NCBI GenBank assembly: GCA_900708905.1
Contig: CAADRB010000038.1
Coordinates: 197,892-261,891 of the forward strand
Reading direction: 5' to 3'
Length of the DNA stretch: 64,000 nt
Origin: Hymenolepis diminuta
Taxonomy: Eukaryota; Platyhelminthes; Cestoda; Cyclophyllidea; Hymenolepididae
The notes under the pieces are model-generated. The model saw nothing but the letters and a program-made list of their open reading frames with translations. It was not told the DNA's origin and ran no database searches. Position 1 is the stretch's first letter; each line of letters opens with the position of its first letter. This document shows positions 23,601 to 31,800 of this stretch, piece by piece. Position numbers and translations under genes: made by a program.

Positions 23601-26600
23601 ATTCCCAAGTTTGCAAATAAGAATTTCTTAAGCTTGTTGTTTCATTTTCTTCTTTTTGTATATACTCTTGCATTAGCAAACGAAATATTTGACAAGTGTT
23701 TCTTTATATTTCGTTTATTCTCCATTACCTTTGCTCACTTCCAGTGCGTCATCTCGGGAGATCTTGGTTCGGCCTCACTATTTGAATCCTACGTTGAAGT
23801 TATTAAGCGAATGACAACACGTCTCTATAGAGAGCAGAAGATATCGATTGACAACAACTCAGACAGTGACTCTTTTGACTCATCTTCTACTCTTGCCGGT
23901 GAGTTTAATTTATACTCTAAGTTGTTTGCATCGAAATCCATAGTTGCACATTCAGCCATTAAGGGAAGTGTTTGCAGCACTTGATTTGAATAGAGGGAAG
24001 GTATCCTGAAGTTGCTCTTATTAGAAACTCGCATTCTATCACACTTCTCAATAATCACAATTAACTAGAGTGGTTGGCCACCCACATCTCTCGATGTGAG
24101 TCAATGAGCATCGGTCTTGTGACCTCTAACTTGGTTGACTTCACTAATTAATATAAGTAAATAAAGGGACTGTTAAATGCGAATTTGTCAATCTTAGAAT
24201 CTCCAAAATGATTTCTATAAAGCACTTTCCTTCAATTGGCTTGACAAATTCTATTTTATTATGCTAGAAAATAATTGTTTGACCCTGTTGTTGGATTGAA
24301 ACGGTTGGTTGACACCACTTGCGCGGCGGTATCTATAAGTGTTTTATTTGCCCTCCTTCGTTTTGAAATTATTAAAATTCATGTAATTAAATTTAGCACA
24401 AAGAATGCATTTGATTTCCTAAATTGATTTGCATTTCCCCAAAGTAATTGAATTGATTTTATAATGTCGAAATATCACAACAAGTTCCCAGGTTTAGTAG
24501 GTGCAAAATTGATTTCTTCCATACGTCGTTTAAGGTGATTTTGTTAAAGTGGTAGCTTACGTGTCTGTAATTAGAACTTATTTTTATGTAAAATTTATTT
24601 GTGAAAGACTGGTCATGTTGTTAAGTCATAATAACCCATTAAATTTCACAACGTATGAATTTTATGTCTCGTGATGCCATAGCAACCGACTAAAATTAGA
24701 AAGCTTCTGGTTGAATTTGGTAAACTGCAGGTTCCCTAGAAATGGTCTTTAATACGACAAAACATTATTATCTAATTGGTGAGAGGTGTACTACATTTGC
24801 ATTTGTTAGTTTTACAAGCGGTTTATCCATTTGGACAAAGACTATTATATCAAACCATATTATGAATATAAGTTAGACATGGAGATGTATGATATTGCAG
24901 AAGAATAGGTACTAAATATCAACTTCGATTTGAATTAATAAAGAATGGGAGATTTCAGTTTAAATACTACTAAGGTAGTAAAATTACTTTCAGTTCGCCC
25001 GTTTAAAATATTGAAAAGTTGTATTTGGGTAGACATCTATTATATCGCCATTGTTGTAAACTAGGCCCCCACAAATGCTTGGACCGAGCAGATAAAGTAG
25101 GGGGATGACGATATTCTTACTTGGGAAATTTAATTGTTTAGGAGATATGGAGAATGGTATGACGCATGCAATTAGTCAGTAATTGCAGTAGCGACGGAAT
25201 TTCGCGCCCGAACACAAGCGTGCAAAATCAATAATCGATAAATCAATGCTCGAGGAATGAAGCCTGTGAATTTCGTTCAGTTGCACCTAAAGTATTTCAG
25301 TCGGCTTCCTAACAAGAATGACCAATGCTATTTATTTGGAAGATGTGACTAGATTGTTATTCGAAGGTATTCTGTTTTCTAAAGGTTGTTCGATTTTTTT
25401 CTTACCTACAATTTCTCTAATAAGTATCTTTAAGAAATTGGTAAAAGTATTATATTAATGATGTAATGTTGATGTTTTTTTAATGCAACCAAAGTGTCTA
25501 TAATTAATACAAAATTTATATTTTAGTTTTACTTTATTATTATTACAGAAGAAAGTGATGGTGAATCCCTTGTGAAAGTTAAAAAAGACTCCATTTCTTA
25601 CTGCTTGGACTTCTTTAATCTGTATGGAAAGTTGTACACTGATACCTTGGAATTTGAGAACTTTGACCCCGAAGATTACTTCAATGTCAATCTCTCAAAG
25701 ATGGGTCTCAATGATCGTTTAGTCTACATGGCTTCCAGGTAAAACATCAAACACTTCCCTACTTTACGATGCACAGTTATCGATGAATTCTACACATCTT
25801 GTTTCCCTCCTCTAGCCTCTTACGTCAAACCCATTCAAGTAAATTCAAATCGCCCGATACCACACCAGAGGAATTTGAGAGATTGATCATCGGTGTTTGG
25901 AAGACGATAAATGAAACTTTTGATATTCTCAATCAGATTCCAGCATCAAAAGATCGGGAATCTACTGTCAAGAATACCAATGTTTGGAACTACATCTACG
26001 ACGTGAGTTACTTATTAATGATTTTAGTAGTATTCAACCAAGTGCTGTACTTTCATTCCTTGTGACACACTTATAGTTCGTATCAGGTGTCTAGGATTTA
26101 CTTTTACGCCTAATCATGTCCTGGAAAATAGCTTCGTATGATTAATCGAAAATCGAACATTCATCTACTTTCAAATCTACCATTCAGACAGAAGCATTAG
26201 AAAGGAAATTTATGTGCATTGGCTAGTTTTGCTTTATCTTGGAATGTTCTTATTAATCAATGCAGGATGAATTCAACTGTTGAGTTTTAAATTAAATGAA
26301 ATCGGGTTAAATCGATTGGATTCCTTCAACATTCTCACTGTACCCCTTTTGGTAATAGTTATGTTTTTCATTTGTCATATCGATCACCCATAGTGGTTAA
26401 GTGTTCATTACTCCGAGAAGGCTAACTGAACTGAAAACTGGGGATGCTTCACACCTTAGTACCTTACCGTCATCTTGACCCCATTAGAATCCCTCATCTT
26501 TCACATGTCTAATTAACATTGCAATATCAGGTCATGTTGTGAATCATTTAAATATCGTATGATTTCTTTGTCTGCTGTACAGAATAGTTGGCAGACCAGT

Positions 26601-28677
26601 TGTTCGAGTGGAAAGATGGTGATGAGTCATTACAGATCAATGCGAATGCCAGGTTCTATATTCGAAGGCTTCACGAAAATGTTTGACTCTTTCTTGTTTG
26701 ACGGTGGTTTTTAATGTTTCCTTATTGTCTTGCTTTTGTCTAATTCTGAAATTATACGATGATTGTATCTGATGCAGCGCAAAACAAAGATATTTAACTG
26801 AATACGGCTCTGAATGCTAATAACGATGCACTTCGGGATTTGTAAATCCTAATGAGCAATTTTATCAGCGTTATATCGTCCTCATAGCTTATAAGCTGTT
26901 AGGTAGCATAAGCTAATTTTGTATACATGTTATTCAAGTACACTTTCAATTGTCCAACGGTTTTGAGTAAAGAACAAGATAAATTTTCCACTAGTGCATC
27001 AGACCACCAAAAGAGTTAAATTCTCCACTTCACACATCTTATCATAAGTTACGTGAAGTTGTAATAGATTATATGTCGTTCTACTCGGCATTCTGATTTA
27101 GCTGTTTAATATAAAGGAGGCTTGATATGGTCCTACTGATCACTTCTTTTTACGGCCACTTTGTGATAAATTACCATTATTTCTCTCTTCTCTTTCAGGC
27201 CTACCATCTCGTCGCCCAGGATTGGGTAATGCGGTCATTGAATTCCGTCGCCATACGCTTCCGCAATGACAAATTCAACTCCCAAGAAGTGGTTTCCAGC
27301 GGTAGTATCGCTCAAAAGCCCCATATTTCCTTCACGAACATCATGTTTCTCTTTTCCACCATCCTCGAGCGTCAAAGGAGTCTTGTCAGCTCGCTGAATG
27401 CCTCTCCAACTCTCTGGGTAAGATTACTTGTTGTCTACTTATATTTTACTTAAGTAGATACCACGTGGTACATATCACGTACAGCCTAAGCTACCGCCGC
27501 TTGACAGCGCTTGTGGATTTATTTATACGAGAGAGAAAGAGAGAGAGCGGGGTGCGTTGGCGAGCGCATTGGAACGCACATATCGCCTTAGTCACGCCAT
27601 CAGTTCACAGTAGTGGTAACATTCTCGTACGACTTGTGTGTATATGAGTGTGACCTTGAGGAGTTAGAGGAAGGGAAGAGAGTTACGCGTGGAGCAAGTC
27701 ATCTGCTTATGTACAGATGGTCGCTCTTTTGACTGACTTTACCCAGTGGTCTGACTAGTATCCAGGTCTTTAGTGAAACAAAGGTTGCCTATAGGCCTTA
27801 TATTGAATTGAGACGTGCTTTATAACACTACTCTAACCGCGTGGGCGGAAGTCTTGGTGATGCTGTGTTAATTGTCATTTTAATTAATGTGTTTGATAAG
27901 ACGCCTTAAATCATTAATAGATTTGTTATTCTAAAATCGTGTGATTATACCGTTGAACTTGAATGGCTATGGTTAAAGAAATTAATCAGGAGATAATATG
28001 GTGGTTGAAGTAAGCAGTTAGAGATTCACGCCAAAAACATAAATCAGTATTTGTCCATTTGTCGCCTTGTCTTGTGAAATGTTTTGTTTATAAGTTTGAT
28101 TTCTCTCTAACTAGTGATAATTGTATATAGACGACTGCAGAAATTCATAACTCACATATTTGTATCTTCTCCAATGTAGAGGAGAATTTATAAGATTAAA
28201 TAAGGAATTTCTGTCATTCCATCTTTTATTTACCTTTGGATATCCATGCAACTGGGAATATAAATTTAGGAAATTAGCTAGCAATGTCTATCTTTTCTAT
28301 CTAGTTCGAGAAAATTTGGTACGATTTCAGCATCCACTAGGCTTCCGACCCAATTTCACTCTACCTCAGGCTATTAGAGAATACAAATAATGTAAATTAA
28401 ATTCGATTAATATGATCTAAAATATGCTCTGTGATCACACATGGAAATTTCAACCAAAGTATAATGACGTTATGCGTTAACCGAACACTTGATCATCAAA
28501 TATTCTGTGTGTATATTTATTTACCCCATTTGCTTATTGTTTTAGTTGACTCGCGTCGAAACTATCTACCGTCACCTAAATTGTGCTAATCCGGTTTCAA
28601 CTAACATGAGCGACGATTTGAAATCACGAATGGGATTGGCTAACCGCCATGTGCAGAAGAAATTCATTGGACAATGA
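8087..28677 (+). CDS. SREBP: SREBP-type sterol regulatory element-binding protein (complete gene, 14 coding exons)
   Basis: Membrane-bound bHLH-zipper transcription factor. In the known family, the ER precursor is carried to the Golgi by SCAP and cut by site-1 and site-2 proteases, releasing the N-terminal activator of lipid genes. Coding exons: 8087-8615, 8705-8838, 9448-9565, 14417-14788, 15881-16243, 16322-16617, 18235-18517, 20343-20578, 21564-21824, 23745-23898, 25549-25738, 25816-26002, 27199-27417, 28546-28677. Every junction is GT..AG, all phases agree, and the sum is 3474 nt (1157 residues plus stop), close to vertebrate SREBPs (about 1140). Domains: acidic region 1-40, bHLH about 186-240 with Tyr197, zipper to about 256, TM1 about 474-493 with Asn-Pro, lumenal RRLL at 512-515, TM2 about 538-560, C-terminal regulatory domain from about 600. 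An in-frame TGA at 8063 supports the start. The exon model is inferred without transcripts; the family call is firm. Confidence 0.94.
8705..8838 (+). CDS. SREBP: SREBP exon 2: basic region, helix 1 and loop
   Basis: Residues 177-221. The basic region reads HNAIEKRYRQSINGKI. His190, Glu194 and Arg198 are the E-box contacts of bHLH proteins. Tyr197 replaces the arginine found in nearly all other bHLH factors; it is the SREBP hallmark that permits binding to sterol regulatory elements as well as E-boxes. The upstream intron is only 89 nt. The donor GTATTT at 8839 interrupts the loop after Ala-Lys. Confidence 0.94.
9448..9565 (+). CDS. SREBP: SREBP exon 3: helix 2 and leucine zipper
   Basis: Residues 222-260. 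It starts SNKSAVLRRAIDRIRYLEKE, closely matching helix 2 of SREBPs (consensus NKSAVLRKAIDYI), then runs into a short zipper rich in Leu, Ile and Glu. The acceptor is CCAATAG at 9441-9447 and the donor is GTAAGT at 9566. The exon ends in phase 1. Confidence 0.93.
9922..9948 (+). CDS. Candidate 27-nt micro-exon of SREBP (optional)
   Basis: A 27-nt segment preceded by AG and followed by a consensus donor GTAAGT at 9949. It would insert nine residues after the zipper without changing phase or adding a stop. The acceptor context (TTTTTGCGAAG) is only fair. It is not counted in the 1157-residue model. Transcript evidence is needed. Confidence 0.35.
10168..10185 (+). CDS. Candidate 18-nt micro-exon of SREBP (optional)
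   Basis: Eighteen nucleotides between a good acceptor (ATATTTCAG, ending 10167) and a consensus donor (GTAAGT at 10186). In the phase set by exon 3 it encodes six residues, mostly Pro, Leu and Ala, with no stop, and keeps the frame. Confidence 0.4.
10365..10570 (+). repeat. Intron-internal repeat, copy 1
   Basis: Shares CGTGAT, GTGTCCC, GTTTCAG, TTTCAGAAG and TTGACCT-TTATTTG spacing with the copy at 10760. Diverged. Confidence 0.55.
10760..10990 (+). repeat. Intron-internal repeat, copy 2
   Basis: Direct copy about 395 bp after the first. It contains a short inverted repeat, TTGTTATC-GT-GATAACAA, at 10861-10878. Shorter relatives of the TCAG-GAGAAAG block appear at about 11530 and 11740. 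Confidence 0.55.
11143..11160 (+). CDS. Candidate 18-nt micro-exon of SREBP (optional)
   Basis: Eighteen nucleotides between acceptor CTAATTTTTTAG (ending 11142) and donor GTAAGT at 11161. It is open in the required phase and joins in frame to exon 4 at 14417. It has the same length as the candidate at 10168, and the sequence just downstream of both donors is also similar, so the two may be duplicates. Confidence 0.4.
13275..14110 (+). pseudogene. Degenerate Ty3/gypsy retrotransposon pol fragment in SREBP intron 3
   Basis: Translated on the + strand, 13543-13800 gives YLVLVDWYSKWPEVLPLKST and then SHRLPEVIVSKNVTRFSST, matching the integrase core of Ty3/gypsy elements (consensus around DxYSKWPE and LPExIVSDNGxQF). 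The Asp of the second block is replaced by Lys, an internal stop lies near 13704, and a frameshift separates a later block (VEEMFSSLQFRYWTTPH) that matches the end of the integrase. About 13305-13420 (PQLVLRPKRLALVDDKCEQL) resembles the start of a reverse transcriptase domain. The RT and RNase H regions between them are absent, so an internal deletion joins the two. No LTRs were found. It is a dead relic in sense orientation within the host intron. Confidence 0.8.
14417..14788 (+). CDS. SREBP: SREBP exon 4: Gln/His/Ser-rich linker with phosphodegron-like motif
   Basis: Residues 261-384, low complexity and rich in Gln, His, Ser and Pro. Near its start is a sumoylation-type motif IKTD (280-283), then ATPPQSQP with Thr286 and Ser290. 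That fits the TPPxS Cdc4/Fbw7 phosphodegron, which in mammalian SREBP-1 lies at a similar distance after the zipper. A second stretch, SPPSMINVPSLLSSNSDD, is PEST-like. The acceptor TTTTCTCAG ends at 14416. The donor GTCAGT at 14789 is not canonical, but the phase and the next exon fit. Confidence 0.87.
14789..15880 (+). other. SREBP intron 4
   Basis: 1.1 kb, AT-rich, no exon or repeat recognised. The last 100 bases are pyrimidine-rich and lead into acceptor TTTGCATTTAG. Confidence 0.75.
15881..16243 (+). CDS. SREBP: SREBP exon 5: linker and first transmembrane helix
   Basis: Residues 385-505. After an Asn/Gly-rich linker comes TRLSLFWGSFSLLMFNPF (474-491), aligning with vertebrate TM1. The Asn-Pro pair at 489-490 is the helix-breaking motif known to be needed for site-2 protease cleavage. 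The scissile position should lie near Arg475-Leu476, matching the Arg-Ile/Leu junction of vertebrate SREBPs, though the preceding Asp-Arg-Ser is replaced by Asn-Phe-Thr. The donor GTAAGT begins at 16244. A GT..AG pair inside the exon is discussed in the findings. Confidence 0.9.
16322..16617 (+). CDS. SREBP: SREBP exon 6: lumenal loop with RxxL site and second transmembrane helix
   Basis: Residues 506-604. The loop carries IRRLLSALSFSGD. Arg512 to Leu515 gives the RxxL recognised by site-1 protease, and the following Ser-Phe-x-Ser-Gly resembles the vertebrate RSVLSFESG context. TM2 is about 538-560 (MFLSFMYLAQWVVAIMLLVF), followed by basic residues that place the next part in the cytosol. The donor is GTAAGG at 16618. 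A further GTGAGT at 16656 would break the frame. Confidence 0.92.
16618..18234 (+). other. SREBP intron 6
   Basis: 1.6 kb. Its main content is a dispersed repeat at 17470-17800. A second strong donor (GTGAGT at 16656) lies 38 bases into the intron but would shift the frame. Confidence 0.75.
17470..17800 (+). repeat. Dispersed repeat family A, copy 1
   Basis: Shares AAGTTCAACAAATGATAA, AAGAGTCTTACTTCGTT, the TTGTACGG block, GTTCATTGCTTATTGACC and GGTTTGTTCTTGCC with copies at 46345, 52425 and 56045. No coding capacity. Confidence 0.8.
18235..18517 (+). CDS. SREBP: SREBP exon 7: regulatory domain, GDW-containing segment
   Basis: Residues 605-698. It begins GDWNKAGSHLKSSLATLG, aligning with the QGDW/QGNW repeat-like segment of the SREBP C-terminal domain, and continues with ISPCFEEGTMSIFWARLSGY, comparable to the vertebrate LACSLSWNLIRY region. 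The known role of this domain is binding the WD repeats of SCAP. Acceptor TATTTCAG, donor GTGAGT at 18518. Confidence 0.9.
18518..20342 (+). other. SREBP intron 7
   Basis: 1.8 kb without a recognised exon. A SINE-like fragment at 19370-19470 is the only clear content. Confidence 0.7.
19370..19470 (-). repeat. SINE-like fragment with Pol III A-box
   Basis: On the - strand AGCAATGGTTAACGTGCC matches the A-box region of the SINE family described at 28955, followed at tRNA spacing by GATCAATGATC. The tail is not clear. Confidence 0.45.
20343..20578 (+). CDS. SREBP: SREBP exon 8: regulatory domain
   Basis: Residues 699-777, starting NLVHLSDDDQVSPSC. Phase 1 in, phase 0 out, with acceptor TCTCCACAG and donor GTAAGT at 20579. 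No stop in frame. Membership rests on phase continuity and position rather than on a strong motif. Confidence 0.82.
20579..21563 (+). other. SREBP intron 8
   Basis: About 1 kb. Contains two adjacent SINE-body fragments (about 20945-21050 and 21090-21200) that share the GCATTCTA and TTGACCAG blocks with the copy at 23960. Confidence 0.6.
21564..21824 (+). CDS. SREBP: SREBP exon 9: regulatory domain
   Basis: Residues 778-864 (87 whole codons), starting NMLLRATQTLAKQMDEKS and ending in ARKAVK. The acceptor TTTTTCAG is good; the donor GTAGAT at 21825 is weaker than the others. The segment is predicted helical and charged. Confidence 0.83.
21825..23744 (+). other. SREBP intron 9
   Basis: 1.9 kb, AT-rich. 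Nothing recognised in it. Confidence 0.75.
23745..23898 (+). CDS. SREBP: SREBP exon 10: regulatory domain with acidic Ser tract
   Basis: Residues 865-915. It starts CVISGDLGSASLFESYVEVI and ends in a Ser/Asp tract (NNSDSDSFDSSSTLA), a possible casein-kinase-type or loop region. Acceptor CACTTCCAG, donor GTGAGT at 23899, phase 1 out. Confidence 0.85.
23960..24165 (-). repeat. tRNA-derived SINE copy
   Basis: Aligns with 31610-31800 over GAGGGAAGGTATCCTGAAG, GAAACTCGCATTCTATCAC and the end GTGAGTCAATGAGCATCGGT. On the - strand its tRNA-like head reads TTAGAGGTCACAAGACCGA. Confidence 0.7.
25085..25325 (+). repeat. Dispersed repeat family E, copy 1
   Basis: Shares AATCAATAATCGATAAATCA, CGAGGAATGAAGCCTGTGAA, GTTGCACC-AAAG and CGGCTTCCTAA with 41695-41920 in order. 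Same orientation. Confidence 0.75.
25549..25738 (+). CDS. SREBP: SREBP exon 11: regulatory domain
   Basis: Residues 916-978. It continues the acidic tract (EESDGESL), then SISYCLDFFNLYGKLYTD and an aromatic, acidic stretch. Acceptor ATTATTACAG, donor GTAAAA at 25739. The following intron is only 77 nt. Confidence 0.87.
25816..26002 (+). CDS. SREBP: SREBP exon 12: regulatory domain
   Basis: Residues 979-1041. The first codon is split across the short intron. The sequence includes TPEEFERLIIGVWKTINETF, an amphipathic helical stretch. Acceptor TCCTCTAG, donor GTGAGT at 26003, ends in phase 0. Confidence 0.88.
26003..27198 (+). other. SREBP intron 12
   Basis: 1.2 kb. A tRNA-like A-box, TAGTGGTTAAGTG at 26391-26403, suggests one more weak SINE head; the rest is unremarkable. 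Confidence 0.6.
27199..27417 (+). CDS. SREBP: SREBP exon 13: regulatory domain
   Basis: Residues 1042-1114 (73 codons), beginning AYHLVAQDWVMRSLNSVAIR and ending at a Trp codon before donor GTAAGA at 27418. Acceptor CTCTTTCAG. The sequence is helical with conserved-looking Trp and Leu positions. Confidence 0.88.
27418..28545 (+). other. SREBP intron 13
   Basis: 1.1 kb. A GA-rich stretch (27528-27548) and a locally GC-richer patch to about 27700; no exon recognised. Confidence 0.7.
28546..28677 (+). CDS. SREBP: SREBP exon 14: C-terminus and stop
   Basis: Residues 1115-1157, ending in a basic segment (ANRHVQKKFIGQ) with TGA at 28675-28677. Acceptor TTGTTTTAG. Open only in the frame demanded by exon 13. 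This completes the coding sequence. Confidence 0.87.
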   Translation: MTRVETIYRHLNCANPVSTNMSDDLKSRMGLANRHVQKKFIGQ

Positions 28678-28812
28678 GTGCTCGAGGGTATTATGACACC
28701 ATTGTTATTATTATGTACGATTTCTACACCCGATTGCCGTTCTCTTCTTTTTATTAATATTATGGATCCATTTTCCTTCAACTGGGACAGTTATAACCAT
28801 GTTGTATACTTT

Positions 28813-28818
28813 AATAAA
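28813..28818 (+). promoter_or_regulatory. Candidate polyadenylation signal of the SREBP gene
   Basis: A canonical AATAAA 136 bases past the SREBP stop codon, at a usual distance for a compact 3' UTR. Such hexamers are common by chance in AT-rich DNA, so this is tentative. Confidence 0.4.
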
Positions 28819-28954
28819 CCTGCATGGTATAATATTTCACCCATTTTGTGTGTGGTCTCTTGTGTCGTAAATGTTAATACTGTTGGTTAAATTTTTAAAG
28901 ATTTTGTCTCTCATATACCGCTGATACAAGGGGAGCTTGGGCTTCCTAACATAT

Positions 28955-29220
28955 CTTTGGAAATGATTGGGAAACCACTGCCAATTTATTATCAAATTGT
29001 TGACTCCCAAGCCTAATAAGGGAGGTATTTTCCAGTGCTCCTCTAGAGTAGAAGGGTAACCACCCTAGTAAGAAACTGGAATTCTGTCAGTCCCTTTGAC
29101 AGACTTAAACAGTGCTGTTGGCCATTTCGTTCACTGGGAGTACACTGATGGTCATCGAATCCGTGACTTTTGACTTTACATATGGACACGTTAACCGTCG
29201 CACTAGGGGAGCTATTCATT
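28955..29220 (-). repeat. tRNA-derived SINE copy with A-box and B-box
   Basis: On the - strand the head has GACGGTTAACGTGTCC (A-box-like, 29187-29203) and, at tRNA spacing, GTCACGGATTCGATGACC (B-box-like, 29150-29166). The body then matches the copy at 42645, including the CCCAAGCC block near its end. This is the clearest Pol III promoter in the family. Confidence 0.75.
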
Positions 29221-30809
29221 TGCCTTCATCAAGGGCAATCATTCTTGTCCAGTTGACGATGTCTCCATATGATGCTTGCATGTTTGAGAATGGTGCTCTG
29301 GGGTAAACTTTGTTATTCAAACGTCCGCAACGCTAACTTTCCAATACTACATTATCTATCATTGACACTGGCCATTCCTTATCGTCTGGGATTGATGCTG
29401 TAGGAGTTGAAACCTGCTAGTCTTTAAACGGAATGAAAGAAGACATTTATGACAAACTAGACCGTCAGAAGAATTGAAGTTGGGAGAGGAGGTTAGTAGA
29501 CGGACATGAAGTAGCAGGAAGATATGGTGGTGGAAACCGTGTGAAGCGCAAGATTACAAACGGGTATTCATGGGGCAGGGATGATATGATGATGCGCGCA
29601 CAATGATGTTGGCCATAGTTATGTAAGCCACCAAGCACGTTACTACTGAAGAATTGGAAACTGACTAAGTTGGTAAACTCACCAGCCGATATGGGCATAG
29701 GGTGGATCAGTGAGTAGCTATGATCTGAGATATACTCAACTACAGTCTCATGCTGCTTTAGACGGTAGCAGCTGATGCGACAAAACGGTTTCTTCCCCTC
29801 ACTTTTGTGTCCTTTTATGATTCTTAGTCATCCTCATACAGACTTTTATTCCCGTTCACTCTGTTATCCCAAATCTGTAAGAAATGCCATAATAAATGTT
29901 TATGTAGGTTACGCTTCCTACGACTACTTCTTAATACTGCCAGCTGATAGCAAGCATGTGGAATTTTGAGATGGTCAAGATCTTTGAGTTTCCCTTGAGA
30001 GAACCCTTTTGAACTTTGCTGTTTACACTTTTTAAGCTCTTATAATCCTGTTAGTTTCTTCGCTACTGTAAGATAAAGTGTACAATTTTTAAATCAAAGC
30101 TTATGCTAACTAATAGCTGTGTAACTCCAAAGACGGGAGTGTCTCCACTGCACAATTTTTGAAATCGGTAAATTCAGAAGCATGCTTTCTGCTATCAGAA
30201 CGCAAATTGACTTGTGAAAAAAACGTAAACCCTCGTTCTTGAGAACCATTATCTGCACTTCCCATACAGCCACTCTTTTAGATGAGCTTTAGCAACAGAA
30301 TACCTCCAAATACTCAAATCGTGAAAGTTTTATAAAGCGGCGCCGTTTGCAACTTGAGTTAGGCAAAAAGGGTGGTTTAAGGACTAAGGTTTTCTATTTT
30401 CACAATCTGCTTATTACTTTTAAGAAACCGTATTAGTGGAAACTGCAAACTCCTTGCCTAAAAGGTTTCCTCTCAATTTAATAAACTGATGAAAATAAAC
30501 AGCCTAAAAATGAACTCGGACACTCGATTAACGGCTCATCATGCCTAACCCATGGTAATTTAATCTAAAAAATAATTTTAATTACCTTGTAACATATGTG
30601 GACTTTAATTTTCTTTTTCTTAATGAATTTGGTGCTATTTTAAAGATTTAAGCTTTAGTGGAATTAGAACTACAGCCGCATTGATTTTCAATCTGGATCC
30701 CTAACTTAGTAATCACCAACGTAGGACCTAAAGAATGTTGAACTTTAGCCATTGTTATTACGCACACTAATCCGATCTTTTCAGTCCCATTATGTAGTGT
30801 GCACCTGCT

Positions 30810-31120
30810 GACTCATACTTCTGCCTTAAGCGTCAATCACTCAACTAGCAAGGGATGCGAAATCTGTCAACAGCTTTATCGTGCCTCATTTTGCACGTTC
30901 CTCATAACCCTTATTCAGTACTGGCGCCTTCCTCTACCTACTCCTTCCTATTATCCATTTCCAACTGTTCAATATACAGTTGTCTTAGCTAACTCTTGTC
31001 TTTCTCACCCTGGTATTCTGTTAGCCTTAGAACAATCGTTAGTTTTATGAGGAGATATCTAGCCTAATTTGGTCTGCTTTATAAGGTAGCTTTGCTTCAG
31101 AATTAGAGCTACTTTACCTT
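30810..31120 (+). repeat. Dispersed repeat (uninterrupted copy of 1870-2620)
   Basis: About 310 bp with both ends alignable to the gapped copy, which implies that the true missing sequence there may be nearer 170 than 519 bases unless it carries an insertion. Confidence 0.7.
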
Positions 31121-31609
31121 TCTCAATTTTGAAAACTTCAAACCTCAAGATAAAAAGAAGACAGAGACAGTTACAGAATACTTATACTAGGAAAATACAC
31201 AGAGCTAGCAGAGGGTTATAGCTTAACTGCATATAGTTAACAATGTAGATGCTCAATAAGATGAGGAGATCGCCAAATGGCTTAAGACCCGAAAAAATGA
31301 GTGATACGTTGAGCGAACTAGAAAATTCGTTTATATCTTTGAGTGATGTAAAATAACAGTCGGTAGAAAATAAGTTCGCCATAGTATGCGTTCAAACATT
31401 CTATTCTTATGCGATTCATCAATTCACTGTGTTACTTAAGTTTTGTATTTGATATAACTTAGATTTAATATAGATCAGATTTAAATTATCGAAATAGGTC
31501 AATTCATTCACATAAGGAGAAAAGTTGAAAAGCTTAACTTGAGATTGTGGGATATGTATACTCAATCTGTGAATAACACTCAAACCTTTTTAGAAAATCC
31601 AGACCTATT

Positions 31610-31800
31610 GAGAAAAGTTGTTACAACGCTTGAATTGGGTAGAGGGAACGTATTCTGAAGCCGCTCCTATGAGAAACTCTTATTTTACCACCCCTCTTAT
31701 TAATCAGGATTATCAGTACGTTTAACTATCCACATTACTGGATGTGAATCACTGAGCTTCGATCTCAAAACAGGGACACGTGAACCTTGAAATTTAAGAA
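31610..31800 (-). repeat. tRNA-derived SINE copy
   Basis: About 75-80% similar by eye to 23960-24165 over its body. The tRNA-like head on the - strand is partly deleted (GGTTCACGTGTCC, then GAGATCGAAGCTC). Confidence 0.65.

Larger units (their letters stand above)
23899..25548 (+). other. SREBP intron 10
   Basis: 1.65 kb with a SINE copy at 23960-24165 and another dispersed repeat at 25085-25325. Confidence 0.75.
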
